Shown: piece after piece, positions 21,844 to 30,943 of the stretch
How positions within the stretch are numbered: position 1 is the first letter of the stretch
Layout: the number at the start of each line of letters is the position of its first letter
Assembly: GCF_015553355.1 (NCBI RefSeq)
Contig: NZ_JADNGN010000022.1
Location: 1 to 36,422 of the forward strand
DNA from: Collinsella aerofaciens
GTDB lineage: Bacteria > Actinomycetota > Coriobacteriia > Coriobacteriales > Coriobacteriaceae
Length of the DNA stretch: 36,422 nucleotides
Direction: 5' to 3'
The notes under the pieces: model-generated
Database searches by the model: none
What the model was told of the DNA's origin: nothing
Seen by the model: the letters and a program-made list of their open reading frames with translations, nothing else
Made by a program: the position numbers and the translations under genes

Positions 21844-24204
21844 GTGAAGCTCGATGCACTCGAGATTGGAAAGGACGCCGTTGTCGCATCGGTGGCATCG
21901 GACGATCAGGCACTCCGACAGCATATTTTGGACATGGGTCTAACGCCGGGCACCGAAGTCACCATGATGAAGTACGCCCCCATGGGCGACCCGCTCGAGA
22001 TTCGCCTGCGCGGCTACGAGCTGACGCTGCGCAAGGACGATGCCGCACGCATCGAGCTCGTGGATGTGCACGATACCGATACCGGCCCGCGCGTTAACGC
22101 CGCAATCGGCACGACGGAGCATCCGGCTCTGGGCGAGGGGACGTATTCGCCCCGCGCCGCGAAGACGGCCGTGCCCGAGGGCGCGCCACTGCATTTTGCC
22201 CTCGCTGGCAACCAAAACTGCGGCAAGACCACGCTGTTCAACCAGCTGACGGGTTCCAACCAGCACGTCGGTAACTTTCCCGGCGTGACGGTCGATCGCA
22301 AGGACGGCACTATTCGTAACCACCCCGAGGCGAGCGTTACCGACCTGCCCGGCATTTATTCGCTGTCTCCGTACACGGGCGAAGAAATCGTCAGCCGTCA
22401 ATTCATCTTGGACGAAAACCCCGACGCCATCATCGATATCATCGACGCTACCAACATCGAGCGCAATCTGTACCTGACGTTGCAGCTTATGGAGCTTGAC
22501 CGCCCCATGGTCATCGCGCTCAACATGATGGACGAGGTGACGGCCAACGGCGGCGCCGTAGACGTCAACCTGCTCGAGAGCCTGTTGGGCGTGCCTGTTG
22601 TCCCCATTAGCGCTGCCCGCAACGAGGGCATCGGCGAGCTGGTGGATCATGCCTTGCACGTGGCGCGGTTCCGCGAGCGCCCCGGTCGCCTGGACTTCTG
22701 TGCGCCCGACGGTCCGGACGGCGGTGCGCTGCATCGCTGCATCCACGGTATTGCTAACCTGATCGAGGACCATGCCGTGACGGCGCACATCCCGGTGCGC
22801 TTTGCGGCGACCAAGCTGGTCGAGGGCGATGAGCTGGTAACCGAGGTGCTTCACCTGGATCGCAATGAGCTCGACGCTATCGAGCACATCATTACCCAGA
22901 TGGAGGGCGAGGCCGGCACCGACCGCCTATCTGCGCTGGCCGATATGCGTTTTAGCTTTATCGGCGACGTGTGCGGGCGTTGCGTCGTCAAGCCGCACGA
23001 GAGCCGCGAGCATGTGCGCTCCGTCAAGATTGACCGCATCCTGACAGGTCGTTACACAGCCATTCCGGCGTTTTTGGTGATCATGGGCCTCGTCTTTTGG
23101 CTGACGTTTGGCGTGATCGGCGCGGCGTTGCAGGGACTTATGGAGGACGGTATCGCTGCCGTCATCGCCTCGGCCGATGCGGGCCTCAAGGCGTTCGGCA
23201 CCAACGACGTAGTGCGTTCGCTGGCTGTCGACGGCGTGCTTACGGGTGTGGGCAGCGTGCTGACCTTCCTGCCGATTATCGTCGTGCTCTTTTTGTTCCT
23301 CTCCATTCTGGAAGACTCGGGCTACATGGCGCGCGTCGCGTTTGTCATGGATAAGGTGCTGCGTCGCTTTGGCCTGTCGGGCCGTAGCTTTGTGCCCATG
23401 CTCGTCGGTTTTGGCTGCACCGTGCCGGCTATCATGTCGACCCGTACGCTCCCATCCGAGCACGACCGCAAGATGACGGTCATGCTCACGCCGTTTATGA
23501 GCTGTTCGGCCAAGCTGCCGGTCTACGGCCTGCTGTGCGGGGCGTTTTTCCCACAGGCGACAGTTCCCGCTATGGTCTCGCTCTATCTGATTGGCATTGC
23601 GGTCGGTTGCATCGCGGCTTTGGTGCTCAACCGCACGGCCTTTAAGGGTGACCCGGTACCGTTTATCATGGAGCTTCCCAATTACCGCCTGCCGAGTGTC
23701 AAGACGACGGTGATGCTGGCATGGGATAAGGCCAAGGACTTTATTACCAAGGCCTTTACCATTATCTTTGCCGCTACCGTGGTCATCTGGTTCCTTCAGA
23801 CGTTCGATATCCGCTTTAATGTGGTCGCCGATCAGTCACAAAGCTTGCTTGCCGGTCTGGGTAGCATCATCGCGCCGGTGTTGGCCCCGCTCGGCTTTGG
23901 CGACTGGCGCGCCTCGACGGCGCTCGTCACCGGACTTATTGCCAAAGAGAGCGTCATCTCGACCCTCACGGTCCTTTTGGGCGCAACCTCGCCTGCGGTG
24001 TTGTCGACCATGTTCTCTCCGTTTACTGCCTACGTGTTCCTGGTCTTTACGCTGCTGTACCCGCCCTGTGTGGCGGCCATCGGCGCCGTCAAGAGTGAGC
24101 TGGGCGCGCGCTACGCTGTAGCCGTGTTTGCGTTCCAAGTGACGGTCGCCTGGATCGTGGCGTTTGTCGTGCATTCGGCGGGTATATTGCTGGGGTTGGC
24201 TTAG
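21844..24204 (+). CDS. feoB: Ferrous iron transporter, FeoA-FeoB fusion
   Basis: The 786-residue protein joins two Feo parts. Residues about 1-75 form a FeoA-like SH3 domain (LDALEIGK, HILDMGLTPGTEVTMMKYAP). FeoB follows, with G1 GNQNCGKT at 122-129, G3 DLPGIYSLSPYTGEE and G4 NMMDE, and then membrane segments with the gate signatures (LTFLPIIVVLFLFLSILEDS, GCTVPAIMSTRTL). FeoB usually has GNPN; here the proline is glutamine. I chose GTG 21844, since GGGAGGA lies nine bases before it and homology starts there. It imports Fe(II) in anoxic surroundings. The paired operator upstream suggests iron repression. FeoA-FeoB fusions occur in several anaerobes. Confidence 0.94.
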   Translation: MKLDALEIGKDAVVASVASDDQALRQHILDMGLTPGTEVTMMKYAPMGDPLEIRLRGYELTLRKDDAARIELVDVHDTDTGPRVNAAIGTTEHPALGEGTYSPRAAKTAVPEGAPLHFALAGNQNCGKTTLFNQLTGSNQHVGNFPGVTVDRKDGTIRNHPEASVTDLPGIYSLSPYTGEEIVSRQFILDENPDAIIDIIDATNIERNLYLTLQLMELDRPMVIALNMMDEVTANGGAVDVNLLESLLGVPVVPISAARNEGIGELVDHALHVARFRERPGRLDFCAPDGPDGGALHRCIHGIANLIEDHAVTAHIPVRFAATKLVEGDELVTEVLHLDRNELDAIEHIITQMEGEAGTDRLSALADMRFSFIGDVCGRCVVKPHESREHVRSVKIDRILTGRYTAIPAFLVIMGLVFWLTFGVIGAALQGLMEDGIAAVIASADAGLKAFGTNDVVRSLAVDGVLTGVGSVLTFLPIIVVLFLFLSILEDSGYMARVAFVMDKVLRRFGLSGRSFVPMLVGFGCTVPAIMSTRTLPSEHDRKMTVMLTPFMSCSAKLPVYGLLCGAFFPQATVPAMVSLYLIGIAVGCIAALVLNRTAFKGDPVPFIMELPNYRLPSVKTTVMLAWDKAKDFITKAFTIIFAATVVIWFLQTFDIRFNVVADQSQSLLAGLGSIIAPVLAPLGFGDWRASTALVTGLIAKESVISTLTVLLGATSPAVLSTMFSPFTAYVFLVFTLLYPPCVAAIGAVKSELGARYAVAVFAFQVTVAWIVAFVVHSAGILLGLA

Positions 24205-24333
24205 GGGCGCGTTGATGCTCCGCGCTTTTGGGCGAGCAACAATTCAATAAATATGAGCCAAAATACCGGCAGTTGTCGGCCTGTGGGGACTGTCCTACGC
24301 TGCAGATTGCCGCTCGCTGCCTATTTGCTGCCG

Positions 24334-24349
24334 TTTACGGATTCGTAAA
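24334..24349. promoter_or_regulatory. Short palindrome in the 24205-24518 gap
   Basis: TTTACGGATTCGTAAA is a perfect 6+4+6 palindrome in the 314-base gap between feoB and the PTS gene. A weak promoter follows (TTGCAA at 24353, TATTAC at 24378, 19 bp apart). It could be an operator for the RpiR regulator of the PTS gene, but the link is only by position. Nothing else is recognisable in the gap. Confidence 0.3.
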
Positions 24350-24518
24350 TACTTGCAATCGTCGGTCGATTTAACCGTATTACGCGATGTCACTGCGCAT
24401 TTTGTGCGTCCCTTTCTACAATCACCTTGTTTCTATTGCCGAACATGTCTTCCGTTTCGCCTGTGTGGGGACGTGGGGTGCAATAGGCGTTTATAGAGGC
24501 TCATTGAGGAGGGAATTG

Positions 24519-26183
24519 ATGAAAGAAAAATTCCAATCGTTCGGAAAGGCAATGCTCGTTCCGATTACGCTCATTGCCATTTCCGGTCTCTTTTTGGGTA
24601 TCGGTAGCGTTTTTACGACCGAACTGACCCTTGTGTCCCTTGGCGTTAATTGGGACTGGTATGCCGCTTCGCCGCTCTTTACGTTCTTCTCGGTATTTAA
24701 GGGTCTCGGCGAGGTAATCATTGGAAACCTCGGTGTTTTGTTTGCCGTCGGCTGCGCCTTCTCCTTGTCTCGCAAAGAGAAGGGCTGGGCTGCCTTTTCT
24801 GCCCTTGTCTGCTATCTCACCATGCTCAAGACGGTTGAGATTCTGCTTGGAGCAGCTGGCTTGGCTGCCGACAATACAACGGTGGAAGCTCTTCAGAAGG
24901 TCGGCCTTACGTCCATTCAGGCGAGTGAGCAGTCCGCACTCTACACTACCTCGCTCGGCTTTTTTGGCTACAGCTCTGGTGTCTTTGGCGGCATTATCGT
25001 GGGCTGCCTGGTCGCCTGGATCACCGGCCGTTTTTACAAGACCAAGCTTCCAACGGCGCTGGCGTTTTTTGCGGGCAGTCGAACGGTCCCCATTGTATCG
25101 CTGGTCGCCGGTGGCGTCCTGGGCGGCATCATGTACTTCGTTTGGCCCGTCATCGGTGGATGCTTCTCGGGTATTGCAACGTTCGTGAAAGGCTCCGGTC
25201 TGGTCGGTACGTTTGTCTATCGCTGGGTGCTCGAGAGCCTTGTGCCGTTTGGCTTGCATCCGCTGCTCGAGACGCCCATGTATTGGACTGAGCTTGGCGG
25301 CTCCATGGTCGTCGACGGAACGCGCGTGGTGGGCAATAGCGCTATTCAGCTTGCACAGCTCGCTTCTCCCAGCAGCGACAAGCTCTTGGTTAGGGCCTTC
25401 ATGGCCGGCTATGGCATTAACGATTACGCGTTGTTCCCGGGCATCGCCCTTGCTATGTGGTCTTGTGCCAAGCCCCAGAACCGCAAGAAGGTTGCTGGTC
25501 TTTTAATCCCCACAGTGATTTCGACTGTTTTCTTTGGCGTTACGGAGCCTATTCTCTTTACGTTCCTGTTTGCCGCCCCCTGGCTCTACTTTGGCGTTTA
25601 CGCTCCGCTTTCCGGACTGGGTGAAGTTCTCTCGGAGGCAATGGGCGTTTCGGTGTACCAGGGAAATATCAAGGACCTGATCCCATTCTTATTCCGCCCC
25701 GAGAAGCTTAATCTGCTTCCGTACCTTATTCTGCTCCCCGCCTTTTTCCTGGCAGCTTTCTTCCTCTTCCGGTTCTTTATTACTAAGTTCGATATCAAGA
25801 CGCCCGGTCGAGATGATGGTGACGATATTGAGTTGATCAACAGCAGAGCTGAGTTCGAGGCAAAGGCCGCTGAGGCAAAGGGCGAGTCTGGTAGCACTCC
25901 CGAGAAGGCAGTCCAGGGCCGTGCGACCAAGGACAGCGCGCTTGCTGTTGGCATTGTCGAAGCGCTTGGTGGAGCCGACAACATTGATGATCTTGACAAC
26001 TGCATCTCACGTCTTCGCGTGATTGTCAAGGATGGTTCTAAGGTTGCAGATGACGAGGTGTTCACCAAGAATCTTGAAGCTATGGGCGTTATCCGCCTGA
26101 GCGACAAGGCGATCCAGGTCATTTACGGTCCTCGTGTCGGCGAAGTCGCTTCTGAGGTGCACGAAGTTCTCGGTGACGAGTAA
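24519..26183 (+). CDS. PTS EIICB, glucose/maltose-type
   Basis: The 554-residue permease has about ten membrane segments in EIIC (residues about 10-450), including the conserved GITEPILFTFLF-like region seen as FFGVTEPILFTFLFAAPW, and ends with an EIIB domain whose phospho-acceptor is Cys495 in DNCISRLRV. A charged linker (about 450-485, rich in Asp/Glu/Lys) joins them. There is no EIIA, so crr at 15923 is the probable donor. GAGGAGGG precedes the ATG. It is followed by the convergent RpiR gene and, beyond it, by a GH4 phospho-glycosidase on the same strand, which makes alpha-glucosides such as maltose or isomaltose the likely substrates. Confidence 0.9.
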   Translation: MKEKFQSFGKAMLVPITLIAISGLFLGIGSVFTTELTLVSLGVNWDWYAASPLFTFFSVFKGLGEVIIGNLGVLFAVGCAFSLSRKEKGWAAFSALVCYLTMLKTVEILLGAAGLAADNTTVEALQKVGLTSIQASEQSALYTTSLGFFGYSSGVFGGIIVGCLVAWITGRFYKTKLPTALAFFAGSRTVPIVSLVAGGVLGGIMYFVWPVIGGCFSGIATFVKGSGLVGTFVYRWVLESLVPFGLHPLLETPMYWTELGGSMVVDGTRVVGNSAIQLAQLASPSSDKLLVRAFMAGYGINDYALFPGIALAMWSCAKPQNRKKVAGLLIPTVISTVFFGVTEPILFTFLFAAPWLYFGVYAPLSGLGEVLSEAMGVSVYQGNIKDLIPFLFRPEKLNLLPYLILLPAFFLAAFFLFRFFITKFDIKTPGRDDGDDIELINSRAEFEAKAAEAKGESGSTPEKAVQGRATKDSALAVGIVEALGGADNIDDLDNCISRLRVIVKDGSKVADDEVFTKNLEAMGVIRLSDKAIQVIYGPRVGEVASEVHEVLGDE

Positions 26184-26222
26184 AACGCGCAAGTGGTTTG
26201 CAATTGCATAGCGCAATTCCAG

Positions 26223-26270
26223 GGCTTGGCTTCCTATCGCATGATTTAGGGGGCCAAGCCTTCTTGTTTT
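26223..26270. terminator. Bidirectional terminator between PTS and RpiR genes
   Basis: GGCTTGGC at 26223-26230 pairs with GCCAAGCC at 26253-26260 across the stop codon of the RpiR gene, and a TTCTTGTTTT run follows on the plus strand. It ends the PTS transcript. Confidence 0.72.
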
Positions 26271-26998
26271 AGATTGTCAAGGCAGATACTCAATAGTTCT
26301 TCGAATGCGAGAATACAACTTCCGGTAAAGCAGTTAGGCTTAACGTTCTTAAGATCCATTGGGTGATCGTCATGTATCGTAAAGATCGCGTCTGCCGTCT
26401 TGGCGAGCTCGCTGTCTTCGTTGCCGGTAAACGCGAGGGTCGTAATGCCCGCGTCGTGGCATGCCCTTGCGGTTTCCAGGATGGCTTCTGTCTGGCCCGA
26501 TTTGGATATGAGCATCATACAGCTGAGCGTATTTCGGTTGGATTCGACAAACTGATCGGTTTCTAGGAAGTCCTGTATGACGGCCAAAAAGCCAAGTCCA
26601 ACGAGCTTGGTCGCCATGTACTGCGCAACGATGCGTGAGAAGCCCTCTCCGTTTACTCCGATCATTCTGTTGCGATGCAGGGCGGCGATGAATACGTCTA
26701 CATCTCCGGTGTGGCATACGAAGTGGACGCTACTGTCTTTGAGTGATTGATTCATTTCGCGGGAGACATGCTGAAGGTGCTTGAGATCGTACATCATTTC
26801 GCGGTAGCCGCGGTAGCCGAGCTTTTTCGAAAGCCTGATGACTGTCGTCATGCTGGTAAAGCATGCCATGGCGACGGGTTTTATGCCAATATCATCGAGG
26901 GTGTCGATATTGTTGAGCAGGTATTCGAGTACGCTTTGCTCGGTTTCGGATAGCTTTGCGGCTGAGTAGAGCTTGGAAATCTGCTTTTTATCAACCAT
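26246..26998 (-). CDS. RpiR-family transcriptional regulator of the phospho-glucoside genes
   Basis: The 250-residue protein has an N-terminal helix-turn-helix (KLSETEQSVLEYLLNN, TSMTTVIRLSKKLGYRGYREM) and a C-terminal SIS domain (MIGVNGEGFSRIVAQYMATK, MLISKSGQTEAILETARAC) with the phosphosugar-binding loops SKSGQT and TGNEDS. It lies convergent to the EIICB gene and divergent from the GH4 gene. It presumably represses or activates both in response to a phosphorylated sugar. The start at 26998 follows GGGAAGGGG; an extension to 27139 lacks homology. It shares the family with the regulator at 522 but not close sequence. Confidence 0.88.
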   Translation of the reverse strand: MVDKKQISKLYSAAKLSETEQSVLEYLLNNIDTLDDIGIKPVAMACFTSMTTVIRLSKKLGYRGYREMMYDLKHLQHVSREMNQSLKDSSVHFVCHTGDVDVFIAALHRNRMIGVNGEGFSRIVAQYMATKLVGLGFLAVIQDFLETDQFVESNRNTLSCMMLISKSGQTEAILETARACHDAGITTLAFTGNEDSELAKTADAIFTIHDDHPMDLKNVKPNCFTGSCILAFEELLSICLDNLKQEGLAP

Positions 26999-27172
26999 CG
27001 GTGCCCCTTCCCGCCGGACGTGTGTGGCCGCTTCCGTTGCGTAAATAATAACTCCTTGGGGAATTCCTTTCCCGCCTTGCAGCCGGGGCGGGAAGCGGCC
27101 CTCCATGCTGGATACAATATCCAAACACAGGCGAACCATGCAATATTGAATGTGCTAATTGGGGGTTTCGAT

Positions 27173-28546
27173 ATGAAACTTACGGTCATAGGTGGCGGTG
27201 GCGTCCGCTCCATGTTTTTGGCAAAGAGCATAGCCCAGCAGGCGTCATCGCTTGGAATCGACGAACTTGTGTTTATGGACAATGATCCCGAGAAGCTGCG
27301 CATCTACGGTGGCCTTGCCGCCCATGTCTCGGGCATGCTTTGCCCCACGCTTAATTTTTCACTGACGGGCGATGCAGTCGAGGCCGTTAAGGACGCCGAT
27401 TACGTGATCACGACGATTCGCGTCGGTGGGGACCATATGCGCGTTCGCGATGAGCGCATTGCTCTTTCACATGGAGTTCTTGGCCAAGAGACGACTGGCG
27501 CAGCCGGCGTGTCTTTTGCCATGCGCTCCGTCCCTGCGCTTGCTTCGTATTGCGAGTTAATCAAGAAGTACGCAAAGCCGGGCGTCAAGGTGTTTAACTT
27601 TACTAATCCCGCTGGCGTCGTATCTCAGGCCCTACGCGATATGGGCTATGATTTTACTTATGGCATTTGCGATGCCCCCTCGGGCATGTTGCATCAGTTT
27701 GCCGAGTATAAAGGCGTTGATCCCGCATCGGTTCAGGGCGAGTGCTATGGACTCAACCACCTCTCGTTCTTCCGCAATGTGACGGTTGACGGCGAGGACA
27801 TCATGCCCGACTTGATCCACGACGACGGGGCATATGCTCATACAGATCTTAGGTTCTTCGAGAAGGATCTCGTTCTAAATCGCGGATGCGTGCCAAATGA
27901 GTACCTATACTATTTCTACTATCGCGAGCGCGCCGTTGCCAACGTTCTCTCTTCGCCCCAGACGCGCGGCGAACTAATCGAAGAAATTAATCGAGAAATG
28001 ACGAGCGAGCTTGCATCTATCGATATTGAGAACGACTTCGAAAAGGGCCTCGCCTGCTTTGAGAAGTGGTACGGAATGCGCGAAAACAACTACATGGCTG
28101 CCGAGACAGGTATTCACCGCGACAAGCCGTGGACGTTTGACGTGTACGGCAAAGATGCTGGCGGATACGCAGGTGTCGCGCTCCGTTTCATGGATATTGC
28201 TCGCTCTGGCAAGACGCAGCAGATGATCCTGTGCACCCCCAACAATGGCGCCATCCCCGGCCTTCTCGATACAGATGTCATTGAGTCAACGTGCGATATC
28301 TCCACCGATGGCTGCGTACCGCATCGCGTCGAAGCCGATTCTGTGCCCGCGGGAAACCTCGAATTGATTCGTCGCGTCAAGTACTACGAGCGCACCGTGG
28401 CGCGTGGTATCGTTAACCGATCGAAGCGCGACATTGTCGAGAGCCTCGCGATGCACCCGCTCGTTAATTCGTACTCCTTGGCGAAAGATATCGCCGCGCA
28501 GTACTTTGAGCTTAACCGCGACTACATCGACGGCTGGACAGACTAG
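27173..28546 (+). CDS. GH4 6-phospho-alpha-glucosidase-like enzyme
   Basis: The 457-residue protein belongs to the NAD- and metal-dependent glycoside hydrolase family 4. The Rossmann motif VIGGGGVRS is at residues 5-13. The metal-binding motif is C166-D167-A168-P169; CDxP marks 6-phospho-alpha-glucosidases, while CNVP marks beta-enzymes. The second metal ligand is His196 in GLNHLSFF. The mechanism oxidises C3 and eliminates at C1-C2. It would hydrolyse phospho-glucosides imported by the neighbouring EIICB. GGGGG lies about nine bases before the ATG. Substrate assignment by motif is good but not proven. Confidence 0.86.
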   Translation: MKLTVIGGGGVRSMFLAKSIAQQASSLGIDELVFMDNDPEKLRIYGGLAAHVSGMLCPTLNFSLTGDAVEAVKDADYVITTIRVGGDHMRVRDERIALSHGVLGQETTGAAGVSFAMRSVPALASYCELIKKYAKPGVKVFNFTNPAGVVSQALRDMGYDFTYGICDAPSGMLHQFAEYKGVDPASVQGECYGLNHLSFFRNVTVDGEDIMPDLIHDDGAYAHTDLRFFEKDLVLNRGCVPNEYLYYFYYRERAVANVLSSPQTRGELIEEINREMTSELASIDIENDFEKGLACFEKWYGMRENNYMAAETGIHRDKPWTFDVYGKDAGGYAGVALRFMDIARSGKTQQMILCTPNNGAIPGLLDTDVIESTCDISTDGCVPHRVEADSVPAGNLELIRRVKYYERTVARGIVNRSKRDIVESLAMHPLVNSYSLAKDIAAQYFELNRDYIDGWTD

Positions 28547-28636
28547 TCTGGACGTTAAAACTAGAAATTATGGATGGGCGGACCGGCGTTTATATTGGCG
28601 CCCGTTCGCCCTGCCTAGTAAGAAAACGGGTATAGA

Positions 28637-29464
28637 GTGAACTTGCGAGAGAACTTCAATGTCTTTCTGGAATCGGGCGATCGGGCGAAGGGATGCCGGA
28701 GTGGCTGCACGATGGCGTTATATATCCCCTTGTTTGTTATGAGCGCGCTTCAAATTGGCGTATCAAACGTTGCAACTGAGCTCGCCTATATCAATCCGTC
28801 CATTACGCTTGTTTGCACTGTGGTCGCGGCCTTTTTAAACCTGCTTCTATCGAATGTTGCTTTTTCATTATTTGCCGTCGACCGGTCCAAAGAGACGGTG
28901 CAACCTGTTCGAACCCCTCCGGTTTATCTCTTGGCCTCGACGGTTCCCCTCCAGATTTCTGGGGCGCTGCTAATTTATTTGGTTCACTTGATTTTATCGG
29001 CAATTGTGGTCTTTGCTTCGCTTGCGAGCAGCCAGCTCGGGGTGTTGTGCTCGCTTGTGGTGGCAGTAATCGTGACGCTTCTTTCCGCGTCGTTCGTATT
29101 CGTGTTGATTGAAGATGCGGGCGTGGAGCAGAGGGGACTACGAGGCATTCGGTTTGCACCACGCTATATCATGCGTTCGGTCACGGTGCTTCGTTCCTCC
29201 TGCAGAGAAATCGCGCGTCCCGCAACGCTGCTGGTGGCATGGAACCTGGTTGCAAGTTGCGCTATCCAGGTTCTTGTTGGATGGGTAGTTTCGAGTGCGG
29301 CGCTGCCGTCGGCACTTTCAGTGACGGCGCTTGTACATGAGGGACTTTATTATGGGGCGTTTGCTTATATGCTGCTTTTGCTAGTTCATTGTGCGGTTGC
29401 GAGTTGGCTCGAAATTGACGTGCTCATGGGGGTGTCCTTGTGCGTATCCGAGCAGGCGCGATAG
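28637..29464 (+). CDS. Multispan membrane protein of unknown function
   Basis: The 275-residue frame has about six hydrophobic segments, e.g. MALYIPLFVMSALQIGVSNV, ITLVCTVVAAFLNLLL, LLASTVPLQISGALLIYLV and AVASWLEIDVLMGVSL, with few charged residues between. I do not recognise a family. The GTG at 28637 has a poor ribosome site; an ATG at 28708 has GGAGTGG before it and may be the true start, giving a protein about 24 residues shorter. The gene follows the GH4 gene on the same strand by 90 bases and could be part of that unit, but the gap holds no signal that settles it. Confidence 0.45.
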   Translation: MNLRENFNVFLESGDRAKGCRSGCTMALYIPLFVMSALQIGVSNVATELAYINPSITLVCTVVAAFLNLLLSNVAFSLFAVDRSKETVQPVRTPPVYLLASTVPLQISGALLIYLVHLILSAIVVFASLASSQLGVLCSLVVAVIVTLLSASFVFVLIEDAGVEQRGLRGIRFAPRYIMRSVTVLRSSCREIARPATLLVAWNLVASCAIQVLVGWVVSSAALPSALSVTALVHEGLYYGAFAYMLLLLVHCAVASWLEIDVLMGVSLCVSEQAR

Positions 29465-29593
29465 CCCGAAGATGAAGCCGCGTTTTCGACATTGAGTTCC
29501 TGCGCACCTTGCTTTCTAAGCAGAATTGGCGCGCCGTCTGTTAACGATCGTTTTCCAAGAATTCTTTTGTTGCTCATTTTATAGACTTCTCAT

Positions 29594-29602
29594 TGCTATA
29601 AT
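29594..29602 (+). promoter_or_regulatory. Extended -10 promoter of the MFS gene
   Basis: TTGCTATAAT holds a perfect TATAAT at 29597-29602 preceded by TGC, an extended -10 element. No good -35 is found at the usual spacing, which extended -10 promoters do not need. It is 37 bases before the MFS start. Confidence 0.6.
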
Positions 29603-29638
29603 CGCCCACCGCCCAAGACAATCGGAGAGGTTTCCTAC

Positions 29639-30835
29639 ATGACTCAGGCAAGACAAGATGGCATCTCACTCAGGCAGTGGCTCCCGCTTATCGGGCTCGC
29701 CTGCTGTGCGTTCGTGTTCAACACGTCGGAGTTTATGCCCATCGGCCTTCTGACTGATATCGCCGCGTCGTTCTCGCTCACCGAGGCCCAGGCAGGCATC
29801 ATGATCTCGGTCTATGCTTGGGGCGTCATGCTGCTGTCGCTGCCACTCATGGTGTTTGCCTCGCGCTTTGAGTTCAAGCGGATGCTGCTCGGCGTGCTCG
29901 CCGTGTTTTCTCTGGGTCAGTTCCTGTCCGCTGTGGCACCGACATATCCCATCCTGGTCTGTGCGCGCCTGGTGGTCGCTTGCGCGCATGCCGTGTTCTG
30001 GTCGGTCGCCTCGATCATGGCCTCGCGCCTGGTCGACACCCGCCACGGGGCGCTCGCCATCAGCATGATCGCCACGGGCTCGTCCATCGCGCAGATCTTT
30101 GGCCTGCCGATCGGCCGCGCCATCGGGCTGGCTGTGGGCTGGCGTATGACATTCGCTGTGGTCGGGGCCTTCTCTGCCGCCGCGGTGGTGTACCAGGCCG
30201 CGGTGTTCCCGGCCATGCCGGCGGGCGAGCGTTTTACCGTCAAACAACTGCCCGAGCTGCTCAAGAACCCGTTCCTGATCGCGCTCTACGCGGTCACGGT
30301 CTTTATGGCGACCGGCTATTACGCAAGCTACAGCTATATCGAGCCCTTCCTGGCGCAGGTCGCGCACGTCGACGCGGGCGCCATCACCATGACGCTGACG
30401 GCGTTTGGCTGCTCTGGTCTGGTGGGAAGCTGGCTGTTCGGCCGACTGTTCGATGGGCACCGCTTCCCGTTCTTGGCTATCACGCTCTCCGGCGTGCCGG
30501 TGGCTCTGCTGCTTATGGCCCCCGCAGCCTCGGCGCTCGTGTTGGTGCTTGCCGTCTGCGCACTATGGGGCTGCTGCGCCACGGCCTTTAACGTGGCGTT
30601 CCAGGCCGAGCTCATCAAGTACACGCCGGCGGATTCGTCGGCTGTCGCCATGTCGATCTTCTCGGGCCTGTTCAATCTGGGTATCGGCACGGGAACCGCA
30701 ATCGGCGGCGCCGTGGTTTCGGGTCCCGGTATCGCTTGGATCGGCTTCGTGGGCGGGGCGATTACCGTCGTGGGCGTCATCCTCGCCATCACCGTGCTGT
30801 TCCCGGCCATACGCCGCGCCAAGCCCGTCGCCTAA
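29639..30835 (+). CDS. MFS efflux transporter, SotB/YdeA-like (DHA1 family)
   Basis: The 398-residue protein has about 12 membrane helices. The start region NTSEFMPIGLLTDIAASFSL and the later AWGVMLLSLPLM resemble sugar-efflux and drug-efflux members of the DHA1 group, where T(x)EFxP(x)GLL is diagnostic. Helices include GSSIAQIFGLPIGRAIGLAVGW. Known relatives export arabinose, IPTG-like sugars or drugs; the substrate here cannot be told. AGAGG precedes the ATG. It is followed by a hairpin and by a GH13 gene, so a link with sugar metabolism is possible. Confidence 0.85.
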   Translation: MTQARQDGISLRQWLPLIGLACCAFVFNTSEFMPIGLLTDIAASFSLTEAQAGIMISVYAWGVMLLSLPLMVFASRFEFKRMLLGVLAVFSLGQFLSAVAPTYPILVCARLVVACAHAVFWSVASIMASRLVDTRHGALAISMIATGSSIAQIFGLPIGRAIGLAVGWRMTFAVVGAFSAAAVVYQAAVFPAMPAGERFTVKQLPELLKNPFLIALYAVTVFMATGYYASYSYIEPFLAQVAHVDAGAITMTLTAFGCSGLVGSWLFGRLFDGHRFPFLAITLSGVPVALLLMAPAASALVLVLAVCALWGCCATAFNVAFQAELIKYTPADSSAVAMSIFSGLFNLGIGTGTAIGGAVVSGPGIAWIGFVGGAITVVGVILAITVLFPAIRRAKPVA

Positions 30836-30856
30836 TCACAACCTAGGAGAGGGTCG

Positions 30857-30892
30857 GGGTAGCTAAAACAGCCCGTCCCAAATTAGCTACCC
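30857..30892 (+). terminator. Hairpin after the MFS gene
   Basis: GGGTAGCTAA at 30857-30866 pairs perfectly with TTAGCTACCC at 30883-30892 around a 16-nt loop that contains CCCGTCCC. No T-run follows, so it may be a dispersed hairpin, related in form but not in arm sequence to the REP-like copies near 6226. Confidence 0.6.
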
Positions 30893-30943
30893 TGCCGGGC
30901 ATACAATGGATAGCGTTGCGTGAAAGTTACTCGGGAGGTTGCT

